NCBI GenBank assembly: GCA_001557505.1
Contig: LSAX01000002.1
Location: 434,001-498,000, forward strand
Reading direction: 5' to 3'
From: Reticulascus tulasneorum
Lineage: Eukaryota; Ascomycota; Sordariomycetes; Glomerellales; Reticulascaceae
Length of the DNA stretch: 64,000 nucleotides
Below are positions 11,160-22,112 of this stretch, in pieces (within the stretch, counting starts at the first letter, position 1; every line of letters starts with the position of its first letter). The notes under the pieces were generated by a model, which saw only the letters and a list, made by a program, of their open reading frames with translations, had not been told where the DNA came from and searched no databases. The position numbers were made by a program, and so were the translations under genes.

Positions 11160-12499
11160 CGATGCCTCTACAATCAAAGGCCCTCATCCCGGCTATGTAT
11201 CTGTTGCGGGCCAATACACTACTGAGCAACAGTTACGACGAATGTTGAAGGATAATGGATGTGATTCCGTCGGTGAGGACCGCTTCAGGCTGCTTGGAGT
11301 GCAACTCATTGATAATGTCCGCGAATCACTCCAGTTGTACGTGCTTCTTAGATCACCTCAACTTCAGTCGACGCTAACTTGAATCGCAGGCCTGTACGGA
11401 CTTTTGACACTGCTTGTACTTACTACCACAAATTTCGACTAAACTTCCGCGACGCCGAGTATAATTATCAGGATGCAGCATTGGCAGCGCTGTTTGTTGC
11501 CTGCAAGGTGGAGGATACAATCAAGAAGTCGAAGGAGATTCTGTGCGCGGCCTACAACCTTAAGAACGCTGACCATACCACGGCACAGGATGACAAGGTG
11601 CGTTGGAATCTAGATGCCCGTACGTTTTCGACTAACGTTCTGTCCAGATGTTCGAGCAACCATCCAAGATTATTATCGGCCTCGAGCGACTGAACCTCGA
11701 GACTATCGGCTTCGACTTTCGTGGCCGCTATCCCCAGAAGTATTTGGTGAAGGTTGTCAAGAACCTACTTGGCCCTGATCACTCTAAGGCGTTCTATGAC
11801 ATCGCCTACGACATGTGTACCGACCTCTACAAGACCTTCGCTGTTATTAAGCAAAGCACTTTCACCATGGTAATTAGCATTATTGAGTTGACCGCCCTGA
11901 TTATCGATACCCACTTGGAGGAAGCAACGAAGCTGAACGCCGAAAACTGGCACACCACTCGCAAGGCTGTCGTCGAGACCATGCTTGACCTTTTGGATCT
12001 GTACACTCAGCATCCAAAGTCTACCAAGATCGGTACCCAGTTCGACATCAACAAGTTCATCGAAATCAAGATTAGCATTAATAGTGAGGTTGACTCAACC
12101 CCCGGTCTTTCCCGTTTTCCCGACTGGTGTGAGCGTTGTGACGTCGAGGAGCCCCTGAACCCTATTACCCATACTCCAGGTTCGGCAACGTCGCCTGCAA
12201 CCACAACTTCTTTTCCTGGCAGCAACTCGGTTAAGCGTAATGCGCGAAACCAAGATGGTACCCTTCGCTTCGTTTTCGATCCAGATCTCGCACGACACGA
12301 GCAAGACGTTGTTGGTGAGTATTTTCGCGAGGAGTACGAGGAGTATGAAGTCGAGGTGGAAGAGGTCATTCCCGAGCCAGAGCATCGACATCGTGAGAGG
12401 GGACATGGGCATGAATCTGGCGGTCGGGGGTCTCATCATCATCCTCGACACCGGAATCATCACCACGATCGTCATAAGGGTCGTCGGGGTTACTACTGA
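11086..12499 (+). CDS. ctk2: CTD kinase subunit beta, cyclin (Ctk2)
   Basis: Three exons: 11086..11336, 11390..11597, 11648..12499, 436 aa. The ATG at 11086 (MAPSVAKVPLTP) precedes GPHPGYVSVAGQYTTEQQL. The N-terminal cyclin box follows: GVQLIDNVRESLQLPVRTFDTA across intron 1, then YYHKFRL and AALFVACKVEDTIKKSKEIL. After intron 2 comes FEQPSKIIIGLERLNLETIGFDF and the second cyclin fold. The tail is acidic (EEYEEYEVEVEEV) and ends in a His/Arg-rich stretch. In yeast, Ctk2 pairs with Ctk1 and Ctk3 in CTDK-I, which phosphorylates Ser2 of the RNA polymerase II CTD. An in-frame extension upstream to 11044 uses no better start, so 11086 is preferred. The promoter lies inside the preceding ORF. Confidence 0.9.
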
Positions 12500-13226
12500 T
12501 CTGTTCTCTGGAGTTTCAGTTGCGAAAGCTTCGGCCTCGTGACTAGCGACATTTCCCTTTGTGTGTTTGGACTATAATACAGTGGCGTTCAAGGGTGATA
12601 CCCACGGAAAAGTCAAGTTGCATTTGAGTGCATCACTGGAAAGGTTGTGGGATATTGGGACTGCTAGGCTTGTCGGCTTTGGGTCCTCGTGTATATAGAC
12701 GTACTACTGCAATTCGGACAGATCAAAAATACCTTGTCTGGACCGTTCAATAGGTCATTGCCTGTGACTGTTTAATCTTTAGCAACGACAACAATGACTT
12801 TACTCATCTTGCGGCAGTGACGGAAAGTACAAAATCTAGCAGCGTCACTCCGTATTAATCGTTATTTGGAAAGCCTGGGCTTGAGCTTGACCCTCAAGCT
12901 CATATAGATGGAGAGGGGATTTCGCTGCACAATTTACAGCCCTTAATTATGGGCTTGTTGGCTCTCATCACTCAGCACTCGATAGATGTGAAGCAGGCAG
13001 AGCACGAGATGCAATTCTCACAACAACGTCAATGATTATATTCTTGACTGCGAGTTGTTTTCTCTTTACTTAGAATCGGTGATGTTCCTTGCCCTTGCCG
13101 TTTGTTGGCCATCTCAGATTCCCGGCTTCAAACGCGTCATCAACCCAATTACGCCTTCCATCAATTGAACCTAACAAACTTAAGACGCAAGCTCGAAGAA
13201 TAGACTGCTGGGTTTCAAAGAGTAAA
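12500..13226. other. Intergenic, ctk2 3' flank
   Basis: No gene seen. Contains the perfect 9-bp hairpin at 12882-12902, listed separately. Confidence 0.45.
12882..12902. repeat. Perfect 9-bp inverted repeat with 3-nt loop
   Basis: TGAGCTTGA, CCC, TCAAGCTCA. It lies about 380 nt downstream of the ctk2 stop, with no T-run after it. Function unknown; it may be chance or a protein-binding palindrome. Confidence 0.5.
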
Positions 13227-13618
13227 TTACGGGTTGATGGTTGTACATCCAGTCTGGCTGCAGGTGAGGAAGACTGGGTTGTAGGTGCAGACGCAGCTCT
13301 CAGTAGATCCGCAGGGGAAGATGCTAAACGGATTTAGATGGTTAGCAAACTCGAAGCTGAGATATGCCCTCTGAAAGACCGTCTGGGGGGCATTATCACA
13401 TACCACAGCAGGTTGGCAGATTGAACACCCGCGATCCCGGACTGGAATGACTCGAGCAGAGCGGCGTCAGCGATGCCAGGTGCAAGCGTAACCAGAACTG
13501 CGGCAGTCTGGTGCTCATTGCGTTCGAATATCTCAACAGAGTGGGCCACTTCAGGCACCGTCAGGGCTAGGACGACTGGTAGCGCCAGAACGGCGGCAAG
13601 GAGCTGCTGGAACTGCAT
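13227..13618 (-). CDS. Small secreted protein, 103 aa, six-cysteine C-terminal module
   Basis: Two exons: complement(13227..13323, 13404..13618). The ATG at 13618 opens a signal peptide (MQFQQLLAAVLALPVVLA). A Cys-free region of about 50 residues follows. The intron (13324-13403; donor GTATGT, acceptor TTTAG) splits the first Cys codon. The second exon then reads CIFPCGSTESCVC and continues to a TAA at 13227. The spacing is C-x3-C-x5-C-x-C-x8-C-x4-C, with all six cysteines in the last 32 residues. The layout (signal, pro-like segment, compact Cys knot) is that of fungal effector-like or antimicrobial proteins, but I recognise no named family. The unspliced frame loses the cysteines entirely, which supports the intron. 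Neighbouring spacers are gene-poor. Confidence 0.72.
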
Positions 13619-15309
13619 GATGATGATAAAAGGTTGGTGTTTGTTGTTTAAGAAAAGATTTTGAGTCTGGAGTTTGAATTGTATTGAAGTGCTTGTGTTT
13701 GCTTGTGATTAACATGACCATCGGGCGGAAGTGATATCATATTTATATCCTGCTAGGAGTGAAGTAGCGATAGCTGCCTCATGCTGCTATGTGGTAGTTG
13801 TGGAAATTAACTGCCAAACGCTATACCAGTACTCGGCCCGGAAATCTGAGCCTCACATACTGCCCCAGGAATGTTGGTCGAAAACCTTAAAATGTTCAAC
13901 ATCTCATAATCCAACATGCCTTACTAGGAATGTAGGGAGAGAATACGATAAGAAAGATGATCTCTCCTACTAACCGGGAGAACGCAACGACAAGTCTGTA
14001 TTTAGAGGTTGTCTCCTACAGTCTCATCCACAACTCTATTCAGTCATCCGTCTCCTCCCTGGCGCTCAGTGGAGCAGCTGTCAACGTGGCTTGATTGAAA
14101 CCTGGATTTCGTTCCCAGGAAACGCACCCCTGTTAGGTCTGAGAATTACGGCAGTTGTTCTTCTGGGATACAGAAGTAAATACTCTGCTTTCTGGTTGGT
14201 TTGCGCGCACTAGGGGAGGTTGAACATCCTACGTTGATAGATCCTGGATCTATTTCCACATAAACACAGCATCATAATCGATGCACTTGAGGCTTGAGTT
14301 CTTGATGTAACCAACTTCAGTAGGTACTTCATCGGCCATCGGACCGAAAACGATTCGGATCTCGTTGTCGCGGTATCTCGTAGCGCTGATCTAGCGGTGG
14401 AGGGAGATGAATAACCAACCACAACTTGGCTTGGCCTTGGGTGAAGAATTCACATGAAAATGGTTGGAATGTTTGTTGTCAGAAACTCGAAGAATGAGGA
14501 GCTAGCTTGAACTTGGTACGGGAAAGTAGCATCTTATTGCTTTGGACGATAGCAGACAGCCCTTTGCCATTGCCAGCCGAGGAATCAGCAGTTGGGGATA
14601 GAAAGGCCCGGGGCAGTATCAATCGGAATAAATTTCTCGACCGCAACTTGTGGTCGTACCGTTGAACTCTAAACATGCACGTACTTTGTGCATTTGAGGT
14701 CTTCTACTTTAGCCAAACCTAATCTGCGACACAATTCCCACCCTGTATTTGGCGTCGTTGGTAAACCTCTCTGGTAATCATTAAATAACCACACAAATGC
14801 TTAATAAACCTGATCAATCCAACGCAACTTTCGGTCCATAAGGGAGCTCTTCTTTTGGATTTATTTCGAGGCTTTGACTGAATTGGACTGATTTCTGCTT
14901 AGGCAGTGGCCACTTGGGATTAGTATGTGTGTGTGGCTTCTTCTTAATGGGGAAAGTTTATCATGGCTCAAAATAGAGGTCATCGACGTTGTCTAAATTT
15001 GGGATTCCTATAGTTCAGATATAATCAACTGTCTTGCTATACTCTGAATGTTTCTAGGTTGACCTCAGAGTTCTAGTGGAGCCAAACGGGGTCGTCGTTG
15101 CAACGCTGATCAGTCTCGACATTCAAGGGCATACAGAGGTACGGAATCGGAACTCCCGACAGTCTGGAAAGCATGTAAACAAGTCTGCGGGATCTGGTTG
15201 GGCCAGTTCATATGTCATCTTCCGACGCTATGTTGTATGAGGGACCAATCATGCAAGGACGTTAGAAAGAACTAAATTCGCTAGTCATTCTCGCATGGTG
15301 GATGCGACC
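13619..15309. other. Gene-poor spacer, 1.7 kb
   Basis: Only frames under 82 codons, none with a signal peptide or recognisable domain. Moderately AT-rich between 14700 and 15060. No repeat of note and no RNA gene seen. Confidence 0.4.
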
Positions 15310-16248
15310 TCAAACACTGTCAGGCAAAGATTTAAAGAGTGGCGGCTCGCCTCTCCGTGCTCGCCACATATTGGTAGATCGACAAAGATCCAAACAGCCT
15401 GCAATTACCCAACCCCACGACCGCGCAAATCCTTCCGTCACCTCCCAGCCGTTCGGATCCCAAGGGTCACTCCATACGATTACCCCTGTCCCTCGGCCAT
15501 GACAACGGCCTGTAAATGCACGACAAAGCTCTGCTTCATCATAGGAGTTCACGTCGCGCTGAAGTATGTTTTCTCTTAAAGCTGGTATGGGAAATAGGTC
15601 GATCCATGGATGGTGCTCTACTGCAGTTTGAATAGCAGTCGGCCGGAGCCCTGCAGGCAAAGCGCTAGTTGTCAGATTGAACCTGGCCGGCCATGGTCCT
15701 GCGACGAAGAAAGCAGAGAGAGCATCGTCATGCATGTCCTCCGAGGTCATCCCGAAAACCTCCGCATTTGACATGAGGGCGCGAGAGATGTTGAACTGAA
15801 CCAAGCTCGATAACATCAAAGGCCTGGCCACGCCAGCCCCATTCTGGATGGCAATCGCCTCGAAAACGCCGATAATAGCCTGATTTTCTTCGGATTTGGG
15901 GTCGCGGATATCGAATGCATCTACTAGTGTCTTGAGATCCAGCTCGTGGCGCAACACAGCCTCGATCAACATTGCGGGCGAACTGCCATGAGCCCATATT
16001 GCACTCTCCGGGTTGTTACTCGAGGAAGCATCATCCTGCTTCCGTCTACGCGAGCCTGCCATGCAGGCGTCAGCTCATTGCAGAATGTTTATGCTTAAAA
16101 TTAGGAGCTTACGACGGGCTCTTTGATTGATCCGATTCTGAATCTTCCTCCGCTCACGGGCGTTGCCCATGCCGTGCCAGTCCTCTTTAGCGCCGGTAAG
16201 CACAGGCAGCAAGACCAAGTCATGGCTAGCTGGGGCACCTTCATCCAT
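15310..16248 (-). CDS. bZIP transcription regulator with DUF3425 domain
   Basis: Two exons: complement(15310..16055, 16113..16248), 293 aa. The ATG at 16248 gives MDEGAPASHDL. At residues 32-52 lies a bZIP basic region (ERRKIQNRINQRARRSRRR) that is completed only after splicing 16056-16112. No clear leucine zipper follows. The C-terminal half fits DUF3425: HHPWIDLFPIPALRENIL, a short Gly-rich insert, WSDPWDPNGWEVTEGF, WGWVIAGC, and STNMWRARRGE at the end. Such bZIP-DUF3425 proteins are common nuclear regulators in Pezizomycotina and often sit near accessory or secondary-metabolism genes. No target can be inferred here, as neighbours are small secreted proteins. The short protein and missing zipper are usual for the family. 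Confidence 0.88.
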
Positions 16249-17332
16249 GATTGCAGGATTATGTATCGATGCTGAGGCTTGTATTCTGCGTTGCGCGGTT
16301 ACGATGAAGGTCGAGTTTGTATGCAGGCGGATGACATGGCATGAGACATGTGTGGATGGCGCGGTGCCACAGATCTCCCACCGGCAAGTCTCATGATATA
16401 GGGGCGGGGTGAGATGAGTCTCGTAATCCTATCGGGTTGGCGCCGAAGCCCCCGCTTGCGAACCTGCCCCCTTCTAGTTACGCACTACGGAGCTCTAATT
16501 TAAGCTAGACGCTAAGACTGATATGAGACGACGGCAAGGATATAATCGGTACCTGGATGTGCCTTCTTCGAGTCAAGCAGCTAACTCACTATTAATTGGA
16601 CTTGTACGGCCCCATGTGCAGATGCTTGATGCAGAATTTCCGGTTGGTAAGATTTACCCATAAAAATCCAGTGAGAGTGAAGCCCGGCGGCGTCGGCCAA
16701 CATGGGAAAACTGAAGCTCTGGTGATCAGTGCCTCGGTCTTAATTGAAGACCCGTCGCTCCTCTCTACTCCGCAATGGTCATATAAGCCCCGCTTCAACC
16801 CACCAACCCATATGCACCTGTCATCTGCCTGCATAATCATAACTGGTCTGTAGAGACGTATATCCCGGGGATCTGCAGCATTCGATCGGATTGGCTAACG
16901 GCTTGTTCGCTATAGGGCCTCGATCTCTGCTATCTGCTATAGACTCTCGGGTAACAGGAGGCGTAAACAGGTGACAGGGTCATAGTTTGGAGACATCTTG
17001 TCTGACGATGCAACAAGTCAGCCGTCTTTCGATCTAAAGTCGGTCACATCTCAAAAGCTCAATAATCCTTAGTTGATGGAGAAAAGCCGACCGATATGCG
17101 GCCGAAGAATTACATTCTATAAATCGCCAACGTGTTTTAAAAATGTCGAGCGACACTAGCGTATAGATGGTACATGGTTTTCAACGTCAATTTACTGAAG
17201 AGAAACCAACATCATTTGTTGCTGTAGCTTCAGGGACATGCCTTTCATATGTATACATGCTCGGAGGAGATTTGTTTTCAGCCTGGATGGAAAGAAGCTG
17301 GCGCCGCTACGTCCAATGACCTTTAAACACAC
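16249..17332. other. Intergenic spacer, 1.1 kb
   Basis: Opposed short frames at 16592-16853 mirror each other and have no domain. Probably the bZIP promoter side plus the 3' flank of the next gene. Confidence 0.4.
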
Positions 17333-18642
17333 CTAATCAACCTCAACAAGGGAGTAGGTTCCAGCAATACCAGCATTGTCGTTGTAGCCCGTGCAAATCT
17401 CGCCAGTCATTTCCACGCCGTCGCAGGTGCCCTTGCCTAATCGACAATTGTTAGTTATCTGTCTGTGTTGGAGGAACTGAAATGAGTTACGTACCCATGG
17501 AGCAGAGGATGTAAGGGGTGAACCCGACATAACCCTTCTTGCCCGCTTCGACAGTGAACTGGTATGCCTTACTATCTGAGACTTCTTCGGTGAAGGTGCT
17601 CGAGAAACTGACACCAATCTCGAAGATGTCGGCGAAACCCAAGCTGGCCTCCATCGTGGTCGACCAGCTCGACGTTCTTGTCTGCGTAATTTGGATATTA
17701 GCCGATTCCGTTTCTGGAGCTTCCACCAGCCCGCTGACTTGTTGTGTGCCTGGCGCCGTCGTGATGAACTCCGCGTTATCCTTGTCCACCACCCATGAGC
17801 CCTTTTGGCATCTGGCCTCACGAGCAACGAGTTTGAGATCTCGGGGATGGGAAGGGCGAAGTCGGGACATATCACGGGCCGGGGTGTCGACCGGTCCTTG
17901 CGGAAGTGGAACGCGCACGTTGACGCTAGATGGTGCTTGCGATGCGGCCAGGTCACGGGCTTTGTTCCTGGATTGCGCATTTGGCGGCGTGCCAACCTGT
18001 GCTGGAGGGATGATCTTGCCATCGGGACCGACGAGCAGCAAGCCGCCGCTTCCAGAAGCCCTTGCGGTAATGAGGCTCCTCCCGTCACTGCCCTTCATGG
18101 AGAACAAGTCGCGCGGGAGCATGTCTTCTGGAGTAGTGGAACGCGCCAACTTGGTAGGCAGGCCTGGTACACCAGCGGCTTGACAGTCCCCTAGGCCGCA
18201 GCAAAACTGCACCATGAAGGACTCTTCGATTGAGCGGTCCGTACAGGTGGCGTCTTGCCCAGTCCACTTGACAACGCCGCAGCGGTCACGGCCGATGGCG
18301 GCAGGGCTCTTGATAAGGTAGTAGCAATTTTCTCCAAGCTCAGTGGCGGGCGGGACGTCGAAGAAAACATCCCACTGGCTTCGGTAGATAGTCAGATACG
18401 GGGCGTTACAGCTCACACCTCACCGTCTATGGGACTTACCTTGTTTCTGGGTTCTGCTCGAACAGATTGGTGAAGACATCGGCGCTGTTATAGACGACAC
18501 AGTTGGGGTAGCCGTTGCCTTCTGTTGTGGTGCTGACGGGGCACTCTGCGCAACCCTCTTTGCAAATGCCCATAGCTGCGTGGGAAGTTCTGGTGAAAGC
18601 GAAGCCAGCAAGGAGCTGGATGAGGCTCTTGCGCAGTGTCAT
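17333..18642 (-). CDS. Secreted protein of unknown function, 396 aa
   Basis: Three exons: complement(17333..17436, 17495..18378, 18440..18642). The ATG at 18642 opens a signal peptide (MTLRKSLIQLLAGFAFTRTSHA). Next comes a Cys-rich N-terminal part (GICKEGCAECPV, then CYYLIKSP, RCGVVKW and FCCGLGDCQAAG), a long Pro/Ala-rich middle (about 130-260), and a beta-strand-like C-terminal part. That part runs from about residue 265: alternating polar/hydrophobic ITTAPGTQQVSG, SSWSTTMEASLGFADIFEIG, TFTEEVSDSKAYQFTVEAG, YVGFTPYILCSMG, then two final cysteines and GTYSLVEVD. The Ser/Thr-alternating hairpin-like segment recalls aerolysin-type or other pore-forming beta folds, but that is only a visual impression. 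Extracellular location is well supported; the role is unknown. Confidence 0.75.
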
Positions 18643-20454
18643 GATGGATAATGGTGATGTGGGTGAGAAGCTGGTTGCTTTGGGCTGAGGGATGATGGTC
18701 GAGTAGAGTTGAAGTTGGGGTCTCCGAGCGGGATCTTATATGCACTTCGAGTACCCATACTCCATGTAACAGAGTCTTATATGTGGAAGCATCTCGCTAT
18801 TGCCGCCACGTTAACTTAGCCGTTATCTCCTGCTTTCCTCAGGTGAAGATGAGCATCATAGTGCTGTATCTCCTCACATCTTTGCCTTTCACCTTTTGCC
18901 TGTTCACCGCGGGCTTGCTACTACCATATCCCGCCATCGTGATCCTCAAATGCTTCAGTAGTTCGGATGCCACCCTTGTCGTTGACTCAATCCTCACAAA
19001 AGTACTGATCGTGATCAACTAAACCGCCAAGGGTGTGTACTTCATCGTCAACCTGATCCTACCGCGACTAATGAGGTGATCAACAGGCATACAAAGGCTG
19101 TCGGTGCCGCTGCTCGGCAGAATAAAGCCGTCATAACCGCTTGATATAGAGCAGATCAAATATCACCCCCCGTGCTGTGTTTCTAAGCCCCACGAGGCAA
19201 GACAAATGACGTATCTCTAATAGAGTCCCCTTCATTCCTCGAAGCCTTGCGCCTCCCCCAAGTGCAGTTCGGCAATGCAGGCTCGTTCAAAACGGAGGTC
19301 TAAGCCCGGCTAGGGTAACTTTTACAATTTAAGCTCTCCCGCCTCCTGCGTTTGAGCATTCTCGCTAATGGCGCTAGGCGCAGAAGCTTGAGCGCATGAT
19401 GGGCGATGTGGCATTCGCCAAGCGCCGTGCCGCAGGCCAACACGGTCACACAGAGAACTCGGCAAATGCGCAGGCTGTGAAGCAGCGATCAACAAACTTG
19501 CCGGAAACACTGAATCACGATCGCCTTCCACTGGGAATCCACTCCTCCTGCTCCGCTGTTATGGGTATATGCGCCAACCAAACCCACAAGTTGACTATCC
19601 TCGTCGCCAATCGCTCCGTTTTGAGTGCAGACTAAGCGTTCACTAGCATGAGATACCACCACGGGCCATAGCCTCGAGCTAATTGGCAGATCACTCTATT
19701 CGCATCCAGGTAAAGATTCTCTGCGGACTTGGATTCTAATTTGAGCCCAAGGAATGTGAATATGGTCTCTTAAAAAGTTCCATCCGCCGTGAGCCACGCA
19801 ACGCGCCATATGAACTCATCTCGGTTCTTGAGTTATTGGATCGTCGATGACGGCTGGGAACTCTGGAACTGTCTCAAAAGAGATCGCCAAAACCCGCCAG
19901 CGTTACATTTTGCCTGCTGTAGAAATATTAATGCGACACCGATTGAGTGGTGAAGGCAATGTAACGATCCTTTGGCAGCGACATGCCGTCATTAATCAAT
20001 GCGGTTCTTAGGCACTCTCTGTAAAATTATCTGATTCTGAGCTCAAGGCTGATTGATCTCCAATTCGTGCCGCTTCCTATGAGAAGGTTACCAGATAAAG
20101 AAGGTTGCTCTTCAAACCAGACATCGACTGGATCGCCGATGGCAGCAAGCGAAAGTGCTCTGCAAACACAGTCATGAACAAACTTGGCAGTGCTAGCCCA
20201 GCCCCCAACGTTCTTAAAAAGCACCATGAAGTCATAGTTGAACCGGATGGAACTTGACGCCCAGCCAAGAGAATGAGCAAAGTCTCCGCTGCTCGATGCT
20301 GAAGATACTCCAAGATTCATGTATAAATATGATTCTAGTCGTGGTTCTTTGCTGTTGTATACCATCTCAACCGCTCTAAGCACCATTGTCCACATTCCAT
20401 CTCGGTCTAGTACGCAATTCGTCTCTCAGACTCTTAATCACCATAGACACCATC
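18643..20454. other. Gene-poor spacer, 1.8 kb
   Basis: No supported gene. Short frames at 18783-19022 (+), 19322-19635 (both strands) and 20027-20395 (-) lack domains, signal peptides with a following domain, or splice partners. The part after 20340 is the leader of the next secreted-protein gene. Confidence 0.4.
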
Positions 20455-20942
20455 ATGCGCTTCTCTACCCTGGCTCTGGCCACCGTTGGCTTGTCGGCTC
20501 GAGTCGCTCTAGCAAGCTGGTAAGTGGTAATACGCGAGCCTCTGGTGCACTCTATCTGTTTTCCAAAGGTCGACTAACTTCTCAGGATACTGGAATTCTA
20601 TGAGACCGGCTGTCCCAACCCAGATGACTTGACTCCTCCCACAGTTGGGGTCACGGCGGGTGAGCCAGGACAGGAGCTCTGGTGCATCACGACCGGCTCC
20701 GCACACAATGTCGTGGCAAAGGGCCTCGTGGCTGACGGTATGGAGGCGTGGCTATTCAACAACTGGGACTGCAATGCGGAAGGTGCCTTGGTAGCCCACA
20801 TCACCGAGGATGGGTGCCAGGTCATCCCCGGCACTGTAAGTACCTCCCATCCAGTGTTGGCACGACATATCCGCAACACAGCGATGCTAACTCTGAGAAG
20901 AACGTCATTGAAGCTGTCCGTATTCTCCCAAAGGCGACATGA
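20455..20942 (+). CDS. Small secreted protein, 118 aa, four cysteines
   Basis: Three exons: 20455..20519, 20586..20835, 20901..20942. The ATG at 20455 opens a signal peptide (MRFSTLALATVGLSARVALA). The mature part begins SWILEFYETGCPNP, with later GEPGQELWCITTGSA, AWLFNNWDCNAEG and EDGCQVIPGT; the third exon ends RILPKAT. The four cysteines (after ETG, W, D and DG) would form two disulfides. The introns have GTAAGT donors and CTAAC branch sites, and both acceptors keep frame. No family is recognised, but size, secretion and the Trp-rich Cys pattern match the many fungal small secreted proteins. It stands alone between gene-poor spacers. Confidence 0.72.
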
Positions 20943-22112
20943 GACTAGACAGAATGAGCAAATCAACTGTACGGTGTGAGGTTGTTGTGCAAGTTCCACC
21001 CGGTATTATTAGATATTTGTGACTGCGTATAGTGGGTGGCCAATGCTGTCCCCCTTGCTTGTATATAACTCTGCCGCGAGGGGACTGATTATTCATCTAC
21101 CTACTTGTCTTTGTAAGAAAGCACACACGCTGCAGCCATACTGCATAATTAGTGTTCAAATGATGTAGTTTATTCTCAATGTTAGCCGGCAATCATGCAC
21201 GCCGTATATGGTGTCGTCTCTCTTGATTTGGCTTTCCTTGTTCCATGCAATTAGCTGGCAAGAAAGATTCGAATGCCAGTCTTGCTGTCGTGATCGTCGA
21301 TTCTGATTCAATCGGTTATGTTTAAACACCTGTCACATCAGGTACATGTAAGCGAATGGTGGGCATCTTTTCATTTCCCATTTGTGCAACCCGCATGGAC
21401 TTCTGAAGTGGCGTTTGACCGCAGATTTATTAGTACAGTGTTCCCTTGGGCGCATTCAGAGCTGCCTCGCTGCCTTCGTAGGGGATCAGAGCCTCAACAA
21501 ACTTCTCCGCTCTTAGCGGCGATAATGAAGATAACTCCGAAAACAGAATAGGGATTTTATCTATCTCCACTCCGTCAGCAGCACGAGCCATTGCTTTCTA
21601 TCGGAAGCATGGCCCTGGATCGCTGAAAATCTTGCGGCACGCACGGCGCGAGCCATCTTGTTTGCTTCTAACAGGGTGGTGAAGCTAAAGTGGCGGCCAA
21701 GCTGCTTTCAGGAACGGCTGCCCCCATGTTGGAATCAATGCTACGTAGTATATCTTAACTTAGTTGGTCAGGTGGGCCCACCGCCGCCACTAATTAAAGA
21801 AGAAGCTCTGCCCACTCGAATGAATCGCGTACGATTCGAGCGGGTACATTTTCTTCAAGCCAACGGCAATAAAAAGGCAGCGGGCTTCCATGATGCCTTT
21901 GATTAAAGCTTGTAAGAGTTAATTGAACCATCATAGTGTCCCCGAGACCTCATTACTCATCATTTTTCAGACTCGAACTCATATATTTCGCAATCTCGGT
22001 ACGTCTTTTTCACACTATGATTAACATATAGAGGCACGCAAACACACCTACGTCACGGCTGCGCAACAGGTACGTACTATCAGGACTAATGACATCTTCA
22101 TAGTACAGCAAA
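20943..22112. other. Intergenic spacer, 1.2 kb
   Basis: No gene seen; short frames at 21318-21551 and 21658-21906 lack domains. The region 21950-22112 is the leader of the aldo-keto reductase gene. Confidence 0.4.

Noticed and set aside
16592..16853. Mirrored ORFs suggesting a large palindrome
   Set aside because: Base-by-base comparison of the arms around TGATCA shows too many mismatches for a real inverted repeat.
17539..18194. 214- and 129-codon plus-strand ORFs
   Set aside because: Antisense shadows of the well-supported spliced secreted-protein gene at 17333-18642.
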